Below are positions 1 through 6,405 of a stretch of DNA of 64,000 nt, piece by piece; within the stretch, counting starts at the first letter, position 1; each line of letters opens with the position of its first letter. The notes beneath the pieces were generated by a model. The model did no database searches and was not told where the DNA came from. It saw only the letters and a program-made list of their open reading frames with translations. The stretch covers positions 18,492-82,491 of the IMG/VR virus record IMGVR_UViG_3300021964_000036. The stretch is one strand, 5' to 3'. The position numbers were made by a program, and so were the translations under genes. Source of the DNA: a virus.

Positions 1-788
1 AGCAAAACCCATTGCAATCTGCCTTATCCAAGATCACAACCGATTCTAAGCTAATTAGCGAATTTATAGAATATTCTCAAAAGGATCTTGACAAGAGTGA
101 TCAACAAGAATTGTTAGCTGATCCGGATTACCTTAAAGACGAATTCGATTATTTTTTAAGTGAAAGAGACCGAGAATATTTTACCCAGGAGGATCTTAAA
201 AAGCTATCTCCAGATTACAAGCCTCCTAAAACAGAGATTATTAAGGATACTGAAATCCTTAAAACTCCAACCCCAACCCCTGCAGCTCAAGAGGTTATCA
301 ATCCTGTAGAAGCTGAACCTGCTGTCAAGAATGAAGAAGTGAAAGCTAAACCTAAGGTTAATTTCAGTCTTGATAAATTAAAGTCCATAACAGCTTTAGG
401 TAAGGAAAAACTCGAAGCTGCAAAGAATGGTACAGGAGTGATTGGACAAGCAGTGAATTCTGTACAGGAATTAAAATCAAAAATGCCAGGTTCCCCTGCA
501 AAGGATGCTGATACTGATTCAGGACCTGGACAATCAGCCAGTGCTATAGAAAGAATAAAGGAGATAGCGGGTAGCTTGAAAAATAATTCTACTACAACAC
601 CAGCACCAGGGGTTGTTAAAAAATCTGAAGCCTCTACTACCAGTGCAGTTACTCCTTCAACTAGTACGATTACATCTAAGGATGCTCAGGAAATTAAATC
701 CTTGCTTGCCTCTATTTACCAGGCACTAAGATCCCCTCTCACAGTTGCAAGCGATATCCCATTTAGGCCTTCGGGAAACAACTTCTAA
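1..788 (+). CDS. Pro/Ala/Thr-rich protein, 3' end (partial)
   Basis: The frame is open to the left edge of the window, so this is the C-terminal part of a longer gene. The first possible in-frame start visible is a TTG at 12, but nothing marks it as a true start. The visible 260 residues are acidic and lysine-rich, then become low-complexity with runs of Pro, Thr, Ser and Ala (roughly residues 85-105 and 165-225). They end in a compact segment finishing FRPSGNNF. No enzymatic motif is visible. Such linker-like composition is common in phage structural or scaffold-type proteins, but I do not recognise the family. The next gene lies downstream behind its own promoter-like element. Confidence 0.75.
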   Translation, partial: QNPLQSALSKITTDSKLISEFIEYSQKDLDKSDQQELLADPDYLKDEFDYFLSERDREYFTQEDLKKLSPDYKPPKTEIIKDTEILKTPTPTPAAQEVINPVEAEPAVKNEEVKAKPKVNFSLDKLKSITALGKEKLEAAKNGTGVIGQAVNSVQELKSKMPGSPAKDADTDSGPGQSASAIERIKEIAGSLKNNSTTTPAPGVVKKSEASTTSAVTPSTSTITSKDAQEIKSLLASIYQALRSPLTVASDIPFRPSGNNF

Positions 789-830
789 CAATTGTTTATA
801 ACTTCATTTTTTCCAAACGGTGGAAAATTG

Positions 831-838
831 TATATTTG
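831..838 (+). promoter_or_regulatory. Bacteroidota-type -7 box (TATATTTG) before dCMP deaminase
   Basis: TATATTTG matches the TAnnTTTG -7 consensus of Bacteroidota housekeeping promoters, with a T-rich stretch about 20 nt upstream. It ends 32 nt before the ATG at 871. This argues that the GTG at 820, which lies upstream of the box, is not the start codon. Confidence 0.5.
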
Positions 839-870
839 TTTCTCAACTACCTTTTAATCCTGAACCGCAA

Positions 871-1431
871 ATGGAAGAAACTTATATTGATCCCTCTAAT
901 TTTTTTAATGACGATAACCTTTCAAGGGGTAATTACTGGATTGCTAGTCCTGCTCTTAATAGGGTATTTTTATCGGAGGATAATTTCAATGAAATAAGCG
1001 AAACCTTTTATACCCTTAAGGATAGGAAGATGGACAGGGTCTATCTAGAAATGGCAAAGGTGTGGGCAACAAACTCATATTGTGAAAGAATGAAAGTTGG
1101 AAGTTTGATAGTCAAAGATAAGTCGATAATATCCGACGGCTACAACGGGGCACCAACTGGATTCCCAAACGTGTGTGAAGATGCTTCTCACGTTACGCTG
1201 CCTCATGTATTACACGCAGAGGCAAATGCTATTACTAAATTGGCTAAGAGTACGCAAAGTTCGGATGGGTCTACACTTTATGTTACCGTCTCTCCATGCT
1301 TCGAGTGTTCTAAACTGATAATCCAAAGTGGAATTAAAAGGTTAGTATTCCAGGAGTTATATAGAAAACTTGAATCGCTCAAATTTTTATTTGACGCTGG
1401 AATTGAACTCATTAGGTTAAATAATAAATAG
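871..1431 (+). CDS. dCMP/cytidine deaminase family protein
   Basis: Zinc-dependent deoxycytidylate deaminase, predicted to convert dCMP to dUMP and feed dTMP synthesis for phage DNA replication. The zinc and catalytic motifs are visible: HAEANAI (His ligand plus the proton-shuttling Glu) and PCFECSKLI (the Cys pair). The preceding KVGSLIVKD and DGYNGAP segments are typical of the family. At 186 residues it is close to the T4 enzyme. The frame extends upstream to a GTG at 820, but that would place the promoter-like TATATTTG inside the coding region, so I chose the ATG at 871. About 50 residues precede the deaminase core and look unrelated to it. Assignment to dCMP rather than free cytidine is by resemblance to phage enzymes. 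Confidence 0.88.
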   Translation: MEETYIDPSNFFNDDNLSRGNYWIASPALNRVFLSEDNFNEISETFYTLKDRKMDRVYLEMAKVWATNSYCERMKVGSLIVKDKSIISDGYNGAPTGFPNVCEDASHVTLPHVLHAEANAITKLAKSTQSSDGSTLYVTVSPCFECSKLIIQSGIKRLVFQELYRKLESLKFLFDAGIELIRLNNK

Positions 1432-1465
1432 GAGGTAAAAGGAAATTACTAGGGGAATCAAAAAA

Positions 1466-2083
1466 ATGGCAAAAGAAAAAAACATACAAATTCTAGCTGA
1501 AAGCTTCATTCAGACTAGAGGAGAGAGGGAATTCAAGTACCTCTACGAAAGAGTAAAACCAGGGGTATTAAATCATTGTTACGGTATTTTGAAAGACTTT
1601 GAGCTAGCGGAGGATGCTTTCCTTAATGCTATGTCGAAGGTCTGGCAAAAGATAGAACAATATGATAGCGAGAGAGGGAATTTTTCTACGTGGTGTTACA
1701 ACATTGCTAGAAATGAATCTCTACTTTTGCTAAAAAGCAGAAAAAGATATATTTCTCAATCTTCTGAAGAGATGGAATACACTTCTGCAAAGGCAGAAGA
1801 AAAGAACAGATCATATGACATTGAAGACGATCCTCTTTGGGATTTCCTTTCGGGAGGTAGCGATATAGATGATGTATATGAGCAAGTAATAGACGAAATT
1901 AAGGAACTTCCGGATATCTATCGTGATATAATGATCGATCGTGAAATAAATGGTATGAAATACAAAGATATTGCTATTAAATACGATATAAAGAAGAGAT
2001 CAATTGCTACAAGAATTAGAAGAGCTCGTACTAAGATCAGAAAGAAGATGGAGGATGCTATGGGTAAATCTGATTTCAAATAA
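1466..2083 (+). CDS. RNA polymerase sigma factor, ECF-like
   Basis: A 205-residue sigma-70 family protein with only regions 2 and 4, the extracytoplasmic-function layout. Region 2 lies at about residues 15-85 (acidic LAEDAFLNAMSKVW, then FSTWCYNIARNESL). Region 4 lies at about residues 150-200 (ELPDIYRDIMIDREINGM, then a helix-turn-helix ending IATRIRRARTKIRKKM). An acidic linker of about 60 residues separates them. It should bind host RNA polymerase core and redirect it to phage promoters. It is separate from the gp55-like factor at 9426, so the phage appears to carry two sigma factors. Its promoter set is unknown. An AGGAGG lies about 30 nt before the ATG, too far to act as a ribosome binding site. 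Confidence 0.85.
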   Translation: MAKEKNIQILAESFIQTRGEREFKYLYERVKPGVLNHCYGILKDFELAEDAFLNAMSKVWQKIEQYDSERGNFSTWCYNIARNESLLLLKSRKRYISQSSEEMEYTSAKAEEKNRSYDIEDDPLWDFLSGGSDIDDVYEQVIDEIKELPDIYRDIMIDREINGMKYKDIAIKYDIKKRSIATRIRRARTKIRKKMEDAMGKSDFK

Positions 2084-2548
2084 ATGATGGGAAGAATTCT
2101 AGCTATTTTTAGGTTATTAAAAATTCTTAAGGAATTAAGGGTTTATTACCAATACAGGATTTCTGTATATGACGAGAGCATTAATTCCCCCATCTGGACA
2201 AGGTTAAGACTCAGGAAGGATTGGTTAAGAAGAATTTATACGGTAGTAAACTTACCTCCTGAGGTTACTATGTCACGTGAATTTCCCGTAGATGCTAGAC
2301 CTGCTTATGTGTTCGAAGAACTTAAGCCCGTAAACGACTATCTCACTAAACTTAATCTGCAGGAGGTTCTTACCCCAGTTCTTAAACCTATACCAGAGAC
2401 TAATGGGGATTCTTATTTAGTTATCTATTATTTCTTTTTTAGGTACCTTTCATGGATATGGATATTTAGATTTATAACAGAGGTAACACTGGTTACTTTA
2501 TGTGTGTTGAACTGGAATGCAATTATAACTTACTTAGGAATTGTTTGA
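2084..2548 (+). CDS. Membrane-anchored protein of unknown function
   Basis: Directly follows the sigma factor stop with no gap (TAAATGATGG), so the two are probably translated together. The 154-residue product begins with a basic amphipathic segment (residues 1-55, many Arg and Lys). It ends with a hydrophobic stretch from about 112 to 154 that could hold one or two transmembrane helices (YLSWIWIFRFITEVTLV and following). No enzymatic motif is seen. Its 3' end overlaps the next gene by 8 nt. I do not recognise the family; a membrane-bound partner for a neighbouring gene is only a guess. Confidence 0.75.
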   Translation: MMGRILAIFRLLKILKELRVYYQYRISVYDESINSPIWTRLRLRKDWLRRIYTVVNLPPEVTMSREFPVDARPAYVFEELKPVNDYLTKLNLQEVLTPVLKPIPETNGDSYLVIYYFFFRYLSWIWIFRFITEVTLVTLCVLNWNAIITYLGIV

Positions 2549-3347
2549 TTTAGAAAATACAAGGAAGGATTACCAGAAGAAGCTAGATATTTTCAAAGAC
2601 TCGAAGTTTATTTTCAACGAATCTGCTCACACGTATCATTTCGAGGGTATTAAGTATGATTCTGTAACAACATATCTAAAAAAATTCAAAGTTCCCTTTG
2701 ATCGTGAATATTGGTCTAATCGTAAAGCTGAAGAAAGGGGAGTAGATGTTTCGGTTATTAAAGCAGAGTGGCAGGGTAAAGCTGATGTTGCTAATGCTCT
2801 TGGAACTAAAGTACATAAGTGGATTGAAGATTATTGGATGGGATTAGATCCTGAAATGCCAGAGGATCCTGAGGTAAGGAGTAGGGTTGAAAAGTTTATA
2901 TCTCTTAAGGAAGAAAGATTTGGAGAACTTGTTCCTCTTGAATCTGAGCTTAAAGTATTTTCTAATAAATGGAGGCTTGCAGGAACCGTTGACCAACCTT
3001 TCTTAATGTGGGATAAAAAGGAGAAAAAGCTTTTATTCCTTATTGGTGACTGGAAGACAAATAAGGAATTTAAGGACGATAAACACCCTAAGGGTAGGTT
3101 TAAAAAACTTTTACACCCATTTGCGGATCTTTATGAGAACTCACATAATGAGTATTCGATTCAAATCAGCTTATACAGACTTATTATTGAAGAGGAAACG
3201 GGATTAGAGACCCATGGTGGTTTTTTATGTCACATTGGTCCCCAGGAAAAACCTAAGTTATATCCCGTTAAGGATTTGAGGGAAAGGTTAAAGGTATATT
3301 TACAACATAATCGTGAAGATTTTGATGTTTTCAATATCTCTGAATGA
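2541..3347 (+). CDS. PD-(D/E)XK nuclease, RecB/Cas4-like exonuclease domain
   Basis: The core motifs of RecB-family nucleases appear in order: an ALGTKVHKWI segment with the conserved His (about residue 92), ESELKVF followed by AGTVDQPF (the G-x-V-D motif), GDWKTNKE (catalytic D-x-K), and the helical YSIQISLYRL (Q-x-x-x-Y). It is 268 residues long with no helicase domain and no obvious Fe-S cysteine cluster, so it resembles stand-alone phage exonucleases. A DNA processing or recombination role is likely. The start is TTG with an 8-nt overlap with the upstream gene, an overlap size that recurs in this genome. The next in-frame ATG would remove the N-terminal strand region. Confidence 0.8.
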   Translation: MFDLENTRKDYQKKLDIFKDSKFIFNESAHTYHFEGIKYDSVTTYLKKFKVPFDREYWSNRKAEERGVDVSVIKAEWQGKADVANALGTKVHKWIEDYWMGLDPEMPEDPEVRSRVEKFISLKEERFGELVPLESELKVFSNKWRLAGTVDQPFLMWDKKEKKLLFLIGDWKTNKEFKDDKHPKGRFKKLLHPFADLYENSHNEYSIQISLYRLIIEEETGLETHGGFLCHIGPQEKPKLYPVKDLRERLKVYLQHNREDFDVFNISE

Positions 3348-3388
3348 AACAATATCGTTTATTAAACTAAAAAATAAAAAGCAATCAA

Positions 3389-3904
3389 ATGGCAAACAAA
3401 AAGACACAAGGAAAGATGGTAGAGCTTGATGCAAGTGAACTAGTTGATCCAATCGGAGAAGAAGCTCTTTCTAGACTAAACGAAGGTAGAATTAAGGCAG
3501 CAGAGGAAAATCTTGAAAATGCAAAGAAAAGGGTTTCTACCAAAGTATATGCAATTCAGTTTGAATCTATGGACCATATTAACAAATTTGTTGATTTCAT
3601 GGAAAATGAAGCTTCCTGGAAAGAAAAAGAATCCCTGGGTGTTATAGAAATTTGTAAAGTATTGGATAATCTCAAATCTGATGGAATAAAGAACAATATA
3701 CTTTACTTACAAGCTTTGCCTTTGGAGGCAAGTCACTACTTCATCTCAAAACAAAGTGGTAAAGGATTAAAGGAGGCGAAAGAATTTATTTCTCTCTTAA
3801 AGCCTTTTGAGCAAGGATTAGAATCTGCTAAAGCAGATGCCCAAGAAATCCAGGACCTTGAAAGAGAACTCGCAGCAGCTCAGCAGGGCATTGAAATAGC
3901 CTAA
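3389..3904 (+). CDS. Hypothetical alpha-helical protein
   Basis: A 171-residue protein preceded by the A-rich leader typical of this genome. The N-terminal 50 residues are charged and helical. The middle (residues 50-120) looks like a compact mixed fold starting TKVYAIQFESMDHINKF. The C-terminal 50 residues are rich in Glu, Ala and Gln and would form a coiled coil. No catalytic motif is visible. It is the last gene before a clear terminator at 3929-3960, so it ends the first transcription unit of the window. Function unknown. Confidence 0.75.
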   Translation: MANKKTQGKMVELDASELVDPIGEEALSRLNEGRIKAAEENLENAKKRVSTKVYAIQFESMDHINKFVDFMENEASWKEKESLGVIEICKVLDNLKSDGIKNNILYLQALPLEASHYFISKQSGKGLKEAKEFISLLKPFEQGLESAKADAQEIQDLERELAAAQQGIEIA

Positions 3905-3928
3905 AAAGGCACAAAACCATTCGAAATG

Positions 3929-3960
3929 AATAGGCTCCATTTGTTTGGGGCCTATTTTTT
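3929..3960 (+). terminator. Rho-independent terminator
   Basis: The stem AATAGGCTCC pairs with GGGGCCTATT (one G-T pair) around an 8-nt loop and is followed by a run of T. It closes the unit ending at 3904. Confidence 0.85.
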
Positions 3961-3981
3961 AGTGTATATGGAATAAGGTTA

Positions 3982-3989
3982 GATATATA
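3982..3989 (+). promoter_or_regulatory. GATATATA late-type promoter element
   Basis: The octamer begins 32 nt before the ATG at 4014 and follows a terminator. It is one of about ten intergenic copies at similar spacing. It probably drives the 4014-6312 cluster. Confidence 0.65.
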
Positions 3990-4013
3990 GTAAAACTAAA
4001 ATTGTAAATAATC

Positions 4014-4307
4014 ATGGTACAAAAAATTAAAGATAACTTTCAATTCATCGTTTTAGGGTTTTTAGTGATTGTCTTTTTCAGACAATGTGGAGTAAATCGC
4101 GATATAGATAGAATTGAAAAGGAGCTTAAAGCTTCTAACGCTGAGCTTAACACTAAATTAGATTCAATCAATACACTAACTAAGGCTGAAATTAGGCACG
4201 AGATGAATCAGGTAATGTTCCAATTCCTTATTTATGAAGATGACTTTGATAAGAAAAGGATTTCTCTGTCTGAGATAAAAAACAAATTAGAAGCAAGTGA
4301 AGAGTAA
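4014..4307 (+). CDS. Small single-pass membrane protein with coiled coil
   Basis: A 97-residue product with one N-terminal hydrophobic helix (about residues 11-25, FIVLGFLVIVFF) and then a charged heptad-patterned stretch (residues 28-65). This suggests a signal-anchor protein with a coiled-coil domain. It resembles phage spanin or lysis accessory proteins in architecture only; no lipobox is present (the single Cys at about residue 26 is not in one). It is first in the unit driven by the GATATATA element at 3982 and overlaps the next membrane protein by 11 nt, suggesting a paired function. Confidence 0.7.
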   Translation: MVQKIKDNFQFIVLGFLVIVFFRQCGVNRDIDRIEKELKASNAELNTKLDSINTLTKAEIRHEMNQVMFQFLIYEDDFDKKRISLSEIKNKLEASEE

Positions 4308-5091
4308 ATCAAAACTCGTTAATGGCTTTATCATAACCACCTTCGTTTCTTTGTATTTGATGGTGTCTGTGATATCTACCATTCACGTTATTGACTTTTT
4401 TAAACTATCCAACCCCACGTGGTTGGCAATTTCTTTGGCAATAGCTTTTGAGGTTGGTGCTGCAGCATCTCTTGCCTCTTTAATTGTAATGGAAAAAATG
4501 AACAAATCCCTTGTTTGGTTCCTATTTATTCTGTTGACCGCAATGCAAGCCATGGGGAACACATACTATGCATTCGTTAATCTGGGTGACTATACTTCTT
4601 GGTCTGAATTATTTGGATTGATAGAGGAGGAAGAGATATTCCAAAAGAGGATACTCTCAATTGTATCTGGTGCTATTCTTCCTATAGTAGCATTAGGGTT
4701 TATTAAATCACTTGTCGATTATATTAAACCAGATAGCGAGGAAAAACTTCAAAACGAAGATTCTGGTATCGAAATGGAGGATGCTGTAGATCTTGGTGAT
4801 GATATAAGCGAGCCTTTAATCTATGATTCCTCTTATGAAATGAGCAACATTCCTGGTGGAAAAATGGAATTAGAAAATAGCTTAAATGAAAACGACGAAA
4901 TTGTTGAGGATTTTTACGGGTCAGAGTCTATTGTTACAGCAGAAACATCAGGATCTGAAAAAAATGAAGAGACCATAAAACCAATTGCAGATAGCAATGT
5001 TGAGATAGTAAATGCAAACGCAAACAAGAGGATTAGACCAAAAGTTGTTGCTATGCCAGAAAATCCTGACATAAACCCCACTAGACTTTAA
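4297..5091 (+). CDS. Multi-pass membrane protein with acidic tail
   Basis: Four hydrophobic segments are visible in the N-terminal 150 residues (roughly 8-35, 40-65, 70-97 and 108-140). A 110-residue acidic, disordered-looking cytoplasmic tail follows. Start is GTG, overlapping the upstream small membrane protein by 11 nt. No transporter or holin signature is recognised. Adjacency to the single-pass coiled-coil protein suggests that the two form an inner-membrane complex. Function unknown. Confidence 0.72.
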   Translation: MKSKSKLVNGFIITTFVSLYLMVSVISTIHVIDFFKLSNPTWLAISLAIAFEVGAAASLASLIVMEKMNKSLVWFLFILLTAMQAMGNTYYAFVNLGDYTSWSELFGLIEEEEIFQKRILSIVSGAILPIVALGFIKSLVDYIKPDSEEKLQNEDSGIEMEDAVDLGDDISEPLIYDSSYEMSNIPGGKMELENSLNENDEIVEDFYGSESIVTAETSGSEKNEETIKPIADSNVEIVNANANKRIRPKVVAMPENPDINPTRL

Positions 5092-5092
5092 T

Positions 5093-5767
5093 ATGAGCGC
5101 AAACATAGGTGATAACTTGGAGATTTTCGGTGGAGGATCTAGTGTAGGTGGCACAGGATCAGGTACTCCTTTTGGCTATGGCGACAGCAATAGTGCATTG
5201 ACTACTGGACAATCCGGTCCGTTTGACACCAAGTATACCCTAATTGCTAACACCCCTGGTTCTTTGAAGAGGGTAAATCTTACTTTCTCAAATTATAATG
5301 ATCCACACGAGGTAAGAATATTCCAAACCTCTATGAATGTTACATATCAAGCAGACATAGAAGAAAAGCTTGACCTTTCCGAATATTTTCACCCACTACA
5401 GTCTTTTTCTGGTTACCAGAAACAAACTTTTGTAATATCACCGGATTCTTCAATTAACCTTGATCCTGGTGATTATGATACCACTTTGGGAGAAGTGAGC
5501 TTACTACTTGCTAGAGCAAGGTATTATGCAGATGCTGAGGAGGATCAAAGGCTTTTATACTGGCATTATAATAGCGGATTAAGATACGTTATGTCAGATG
5601 TGATGATGCTAACCGGACAAGTTAAACCTGATGCTTCTTGGAAAGGATGGCAAACTTTGCCTGATTTAGAAGATCAGGTTGGATATACAGGAGCAGCTAC
5701 TGGTGGATTTGTATTTTCAAATCCAACTGAATATCCAGTTAAGCTAACAATATTAACAGCAAGCTAA
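5093..5767 (+). CDS. Hypothetical protein, paralogue of the next gene
   Basis: A 224-residue, beta-rich protein with a Gly/Ser-rich N-terminus (residues 8-45). Its C-terminal 70 residues share a pattern with the following gene: YWHYNSGLRYVMSDVMMLTG, then GW..LPDLED, then GGFVFSNPTEYPVKLTI. The neighbour has YWTYRNNTYNVGELMILTGG, then GW, LPYEDGGITFSNP and VKLEI. This points to tandem duplication and divergence. The composition suits a virion surface or decoration protein, but nothing identifies it directly. The next start codon overlaps this stop by 1 nt. Confidence 0.72.
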   Translation: MSANIGDNLEIFGGGSSVGGTGSGTPFGYGDSNSALTTGQSGPFDTKYTLIANTPGSLKRVNLTFSNYNDPHEVRIFQTSMNVTYQADIEEKLDLSEYFHPLQSFSGYQKQTFVISPDSSINLDPGDYDTTLGEVSLLLARARYYADAEEDQRLLYWHYNSGLRYVMSDVMMLTGQVKPDASWKGWQTLPDLEDQVGYTGAATGGFVFSNPTEYPVKLTILTAS

Positions 5768-6312
5768 TGGCAACCAGACCTATCATATGTCCTCCACAAC
5801 CTATAGATGGATTCCTTTTTAGAAAGGACAAATTCGTGCTTGAGGAAGATTACAACATAACAAATTTCATAGATTTTAGTGATCTCCAGGATGAAGTTAT
5901 ATCATATTCAAGACTTAGAGTAACACTTAAAAGAAATAAAAGTGTAAAGATAAGCCAAACAGACATAGGTGATGAAAATGGATTCGTCAAATGGATAGCA
6001 GTGAAGGTTAAGTATCCTGCACCAAAAGACCCGGTTCTTTTTGGGTCCCAGACACCAATTATACCTGGTGTTCCAACTCCTACCAATGGAACTCCACAGG
6101 TGAAGAAATATATTTATTGGACATATAGGAATAATACCTATAATGTAGGAGAATTAATGATTTTAACCGGTGGAAAGCTAGGTTCCACTGATTCTGAAAA
6201 AACTGGATGGAATCTAAGTGAGGATTTTTTACCTTATGAGGATGGAGGAATCACATTCAGCAACCCACACACCGACATTGACGTAAAGCTTGAAATTATT
6301 ATAGCGAGATAA
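5767..6312 (+). CDS. Hypothetical protein, paralogue of the preceding gene
   Basis: A 181-residue, beta-rich protein that shares its C-terminal module with the gene at 5093. Shared elements are an aromatic YW.Y start, the segment LMILTGG, a tryptophan-containing turn, the FSNP motif and a final VKLEI strand. The N-termini are unrelated, so the C-terminal module may be a shared fold, for example for multimerisation or virion binding. The start overlaps the preceding stop by 1 nt (TAATGG). No enzyme motif is seen. Function unknown. Confidence 0.72.
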   Translation: MATRPIICPPQPIDGFLFRKDKFVLEEDYNITNFIDFSDLQDEVISYSRLRVTLKRNKSVKISQTDIGDENGFVKWIAVKVKYPAPKDPVLFGSQTPIIPGVPTPTNGTPQVKKYIYWTYRNNTYNVGELMILTGGKLGSTDSEKTGWNLSEDFLPYEDGGITFSNPHTDIDVKLEIIIAR

Positions 6313-6374
6313 TTTTTCCAAAAAACCTGGATTGGTTGGAATATATAATGGAAAAGTTTCAATATCGCAGGTGT

Positions 6375-6382
6375 GATATATA
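6375..6382 (+). promoter_or_regulatory. GATATATA late-type promoter element
   Basis: GTGATATATAAA starts 31 nt before the ATG at 6406. A variant AATATATA lies at 6340-6347. The GTG overlapping this element at 6373 is therefore unlikely to be the start of the next gene. Confidence 0.65.
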
Positions 6383-6405
6383 AAAAGCAAAAAAACACAA
6401 GTAGA

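Noticed and set aside
1431-1437. AGGAGG as a Shine-Dalgarno site for the sigma factor
   Set aside because: It is about 30 nt before the ATG, too far, and no other gene here has such a site at useful spacing.
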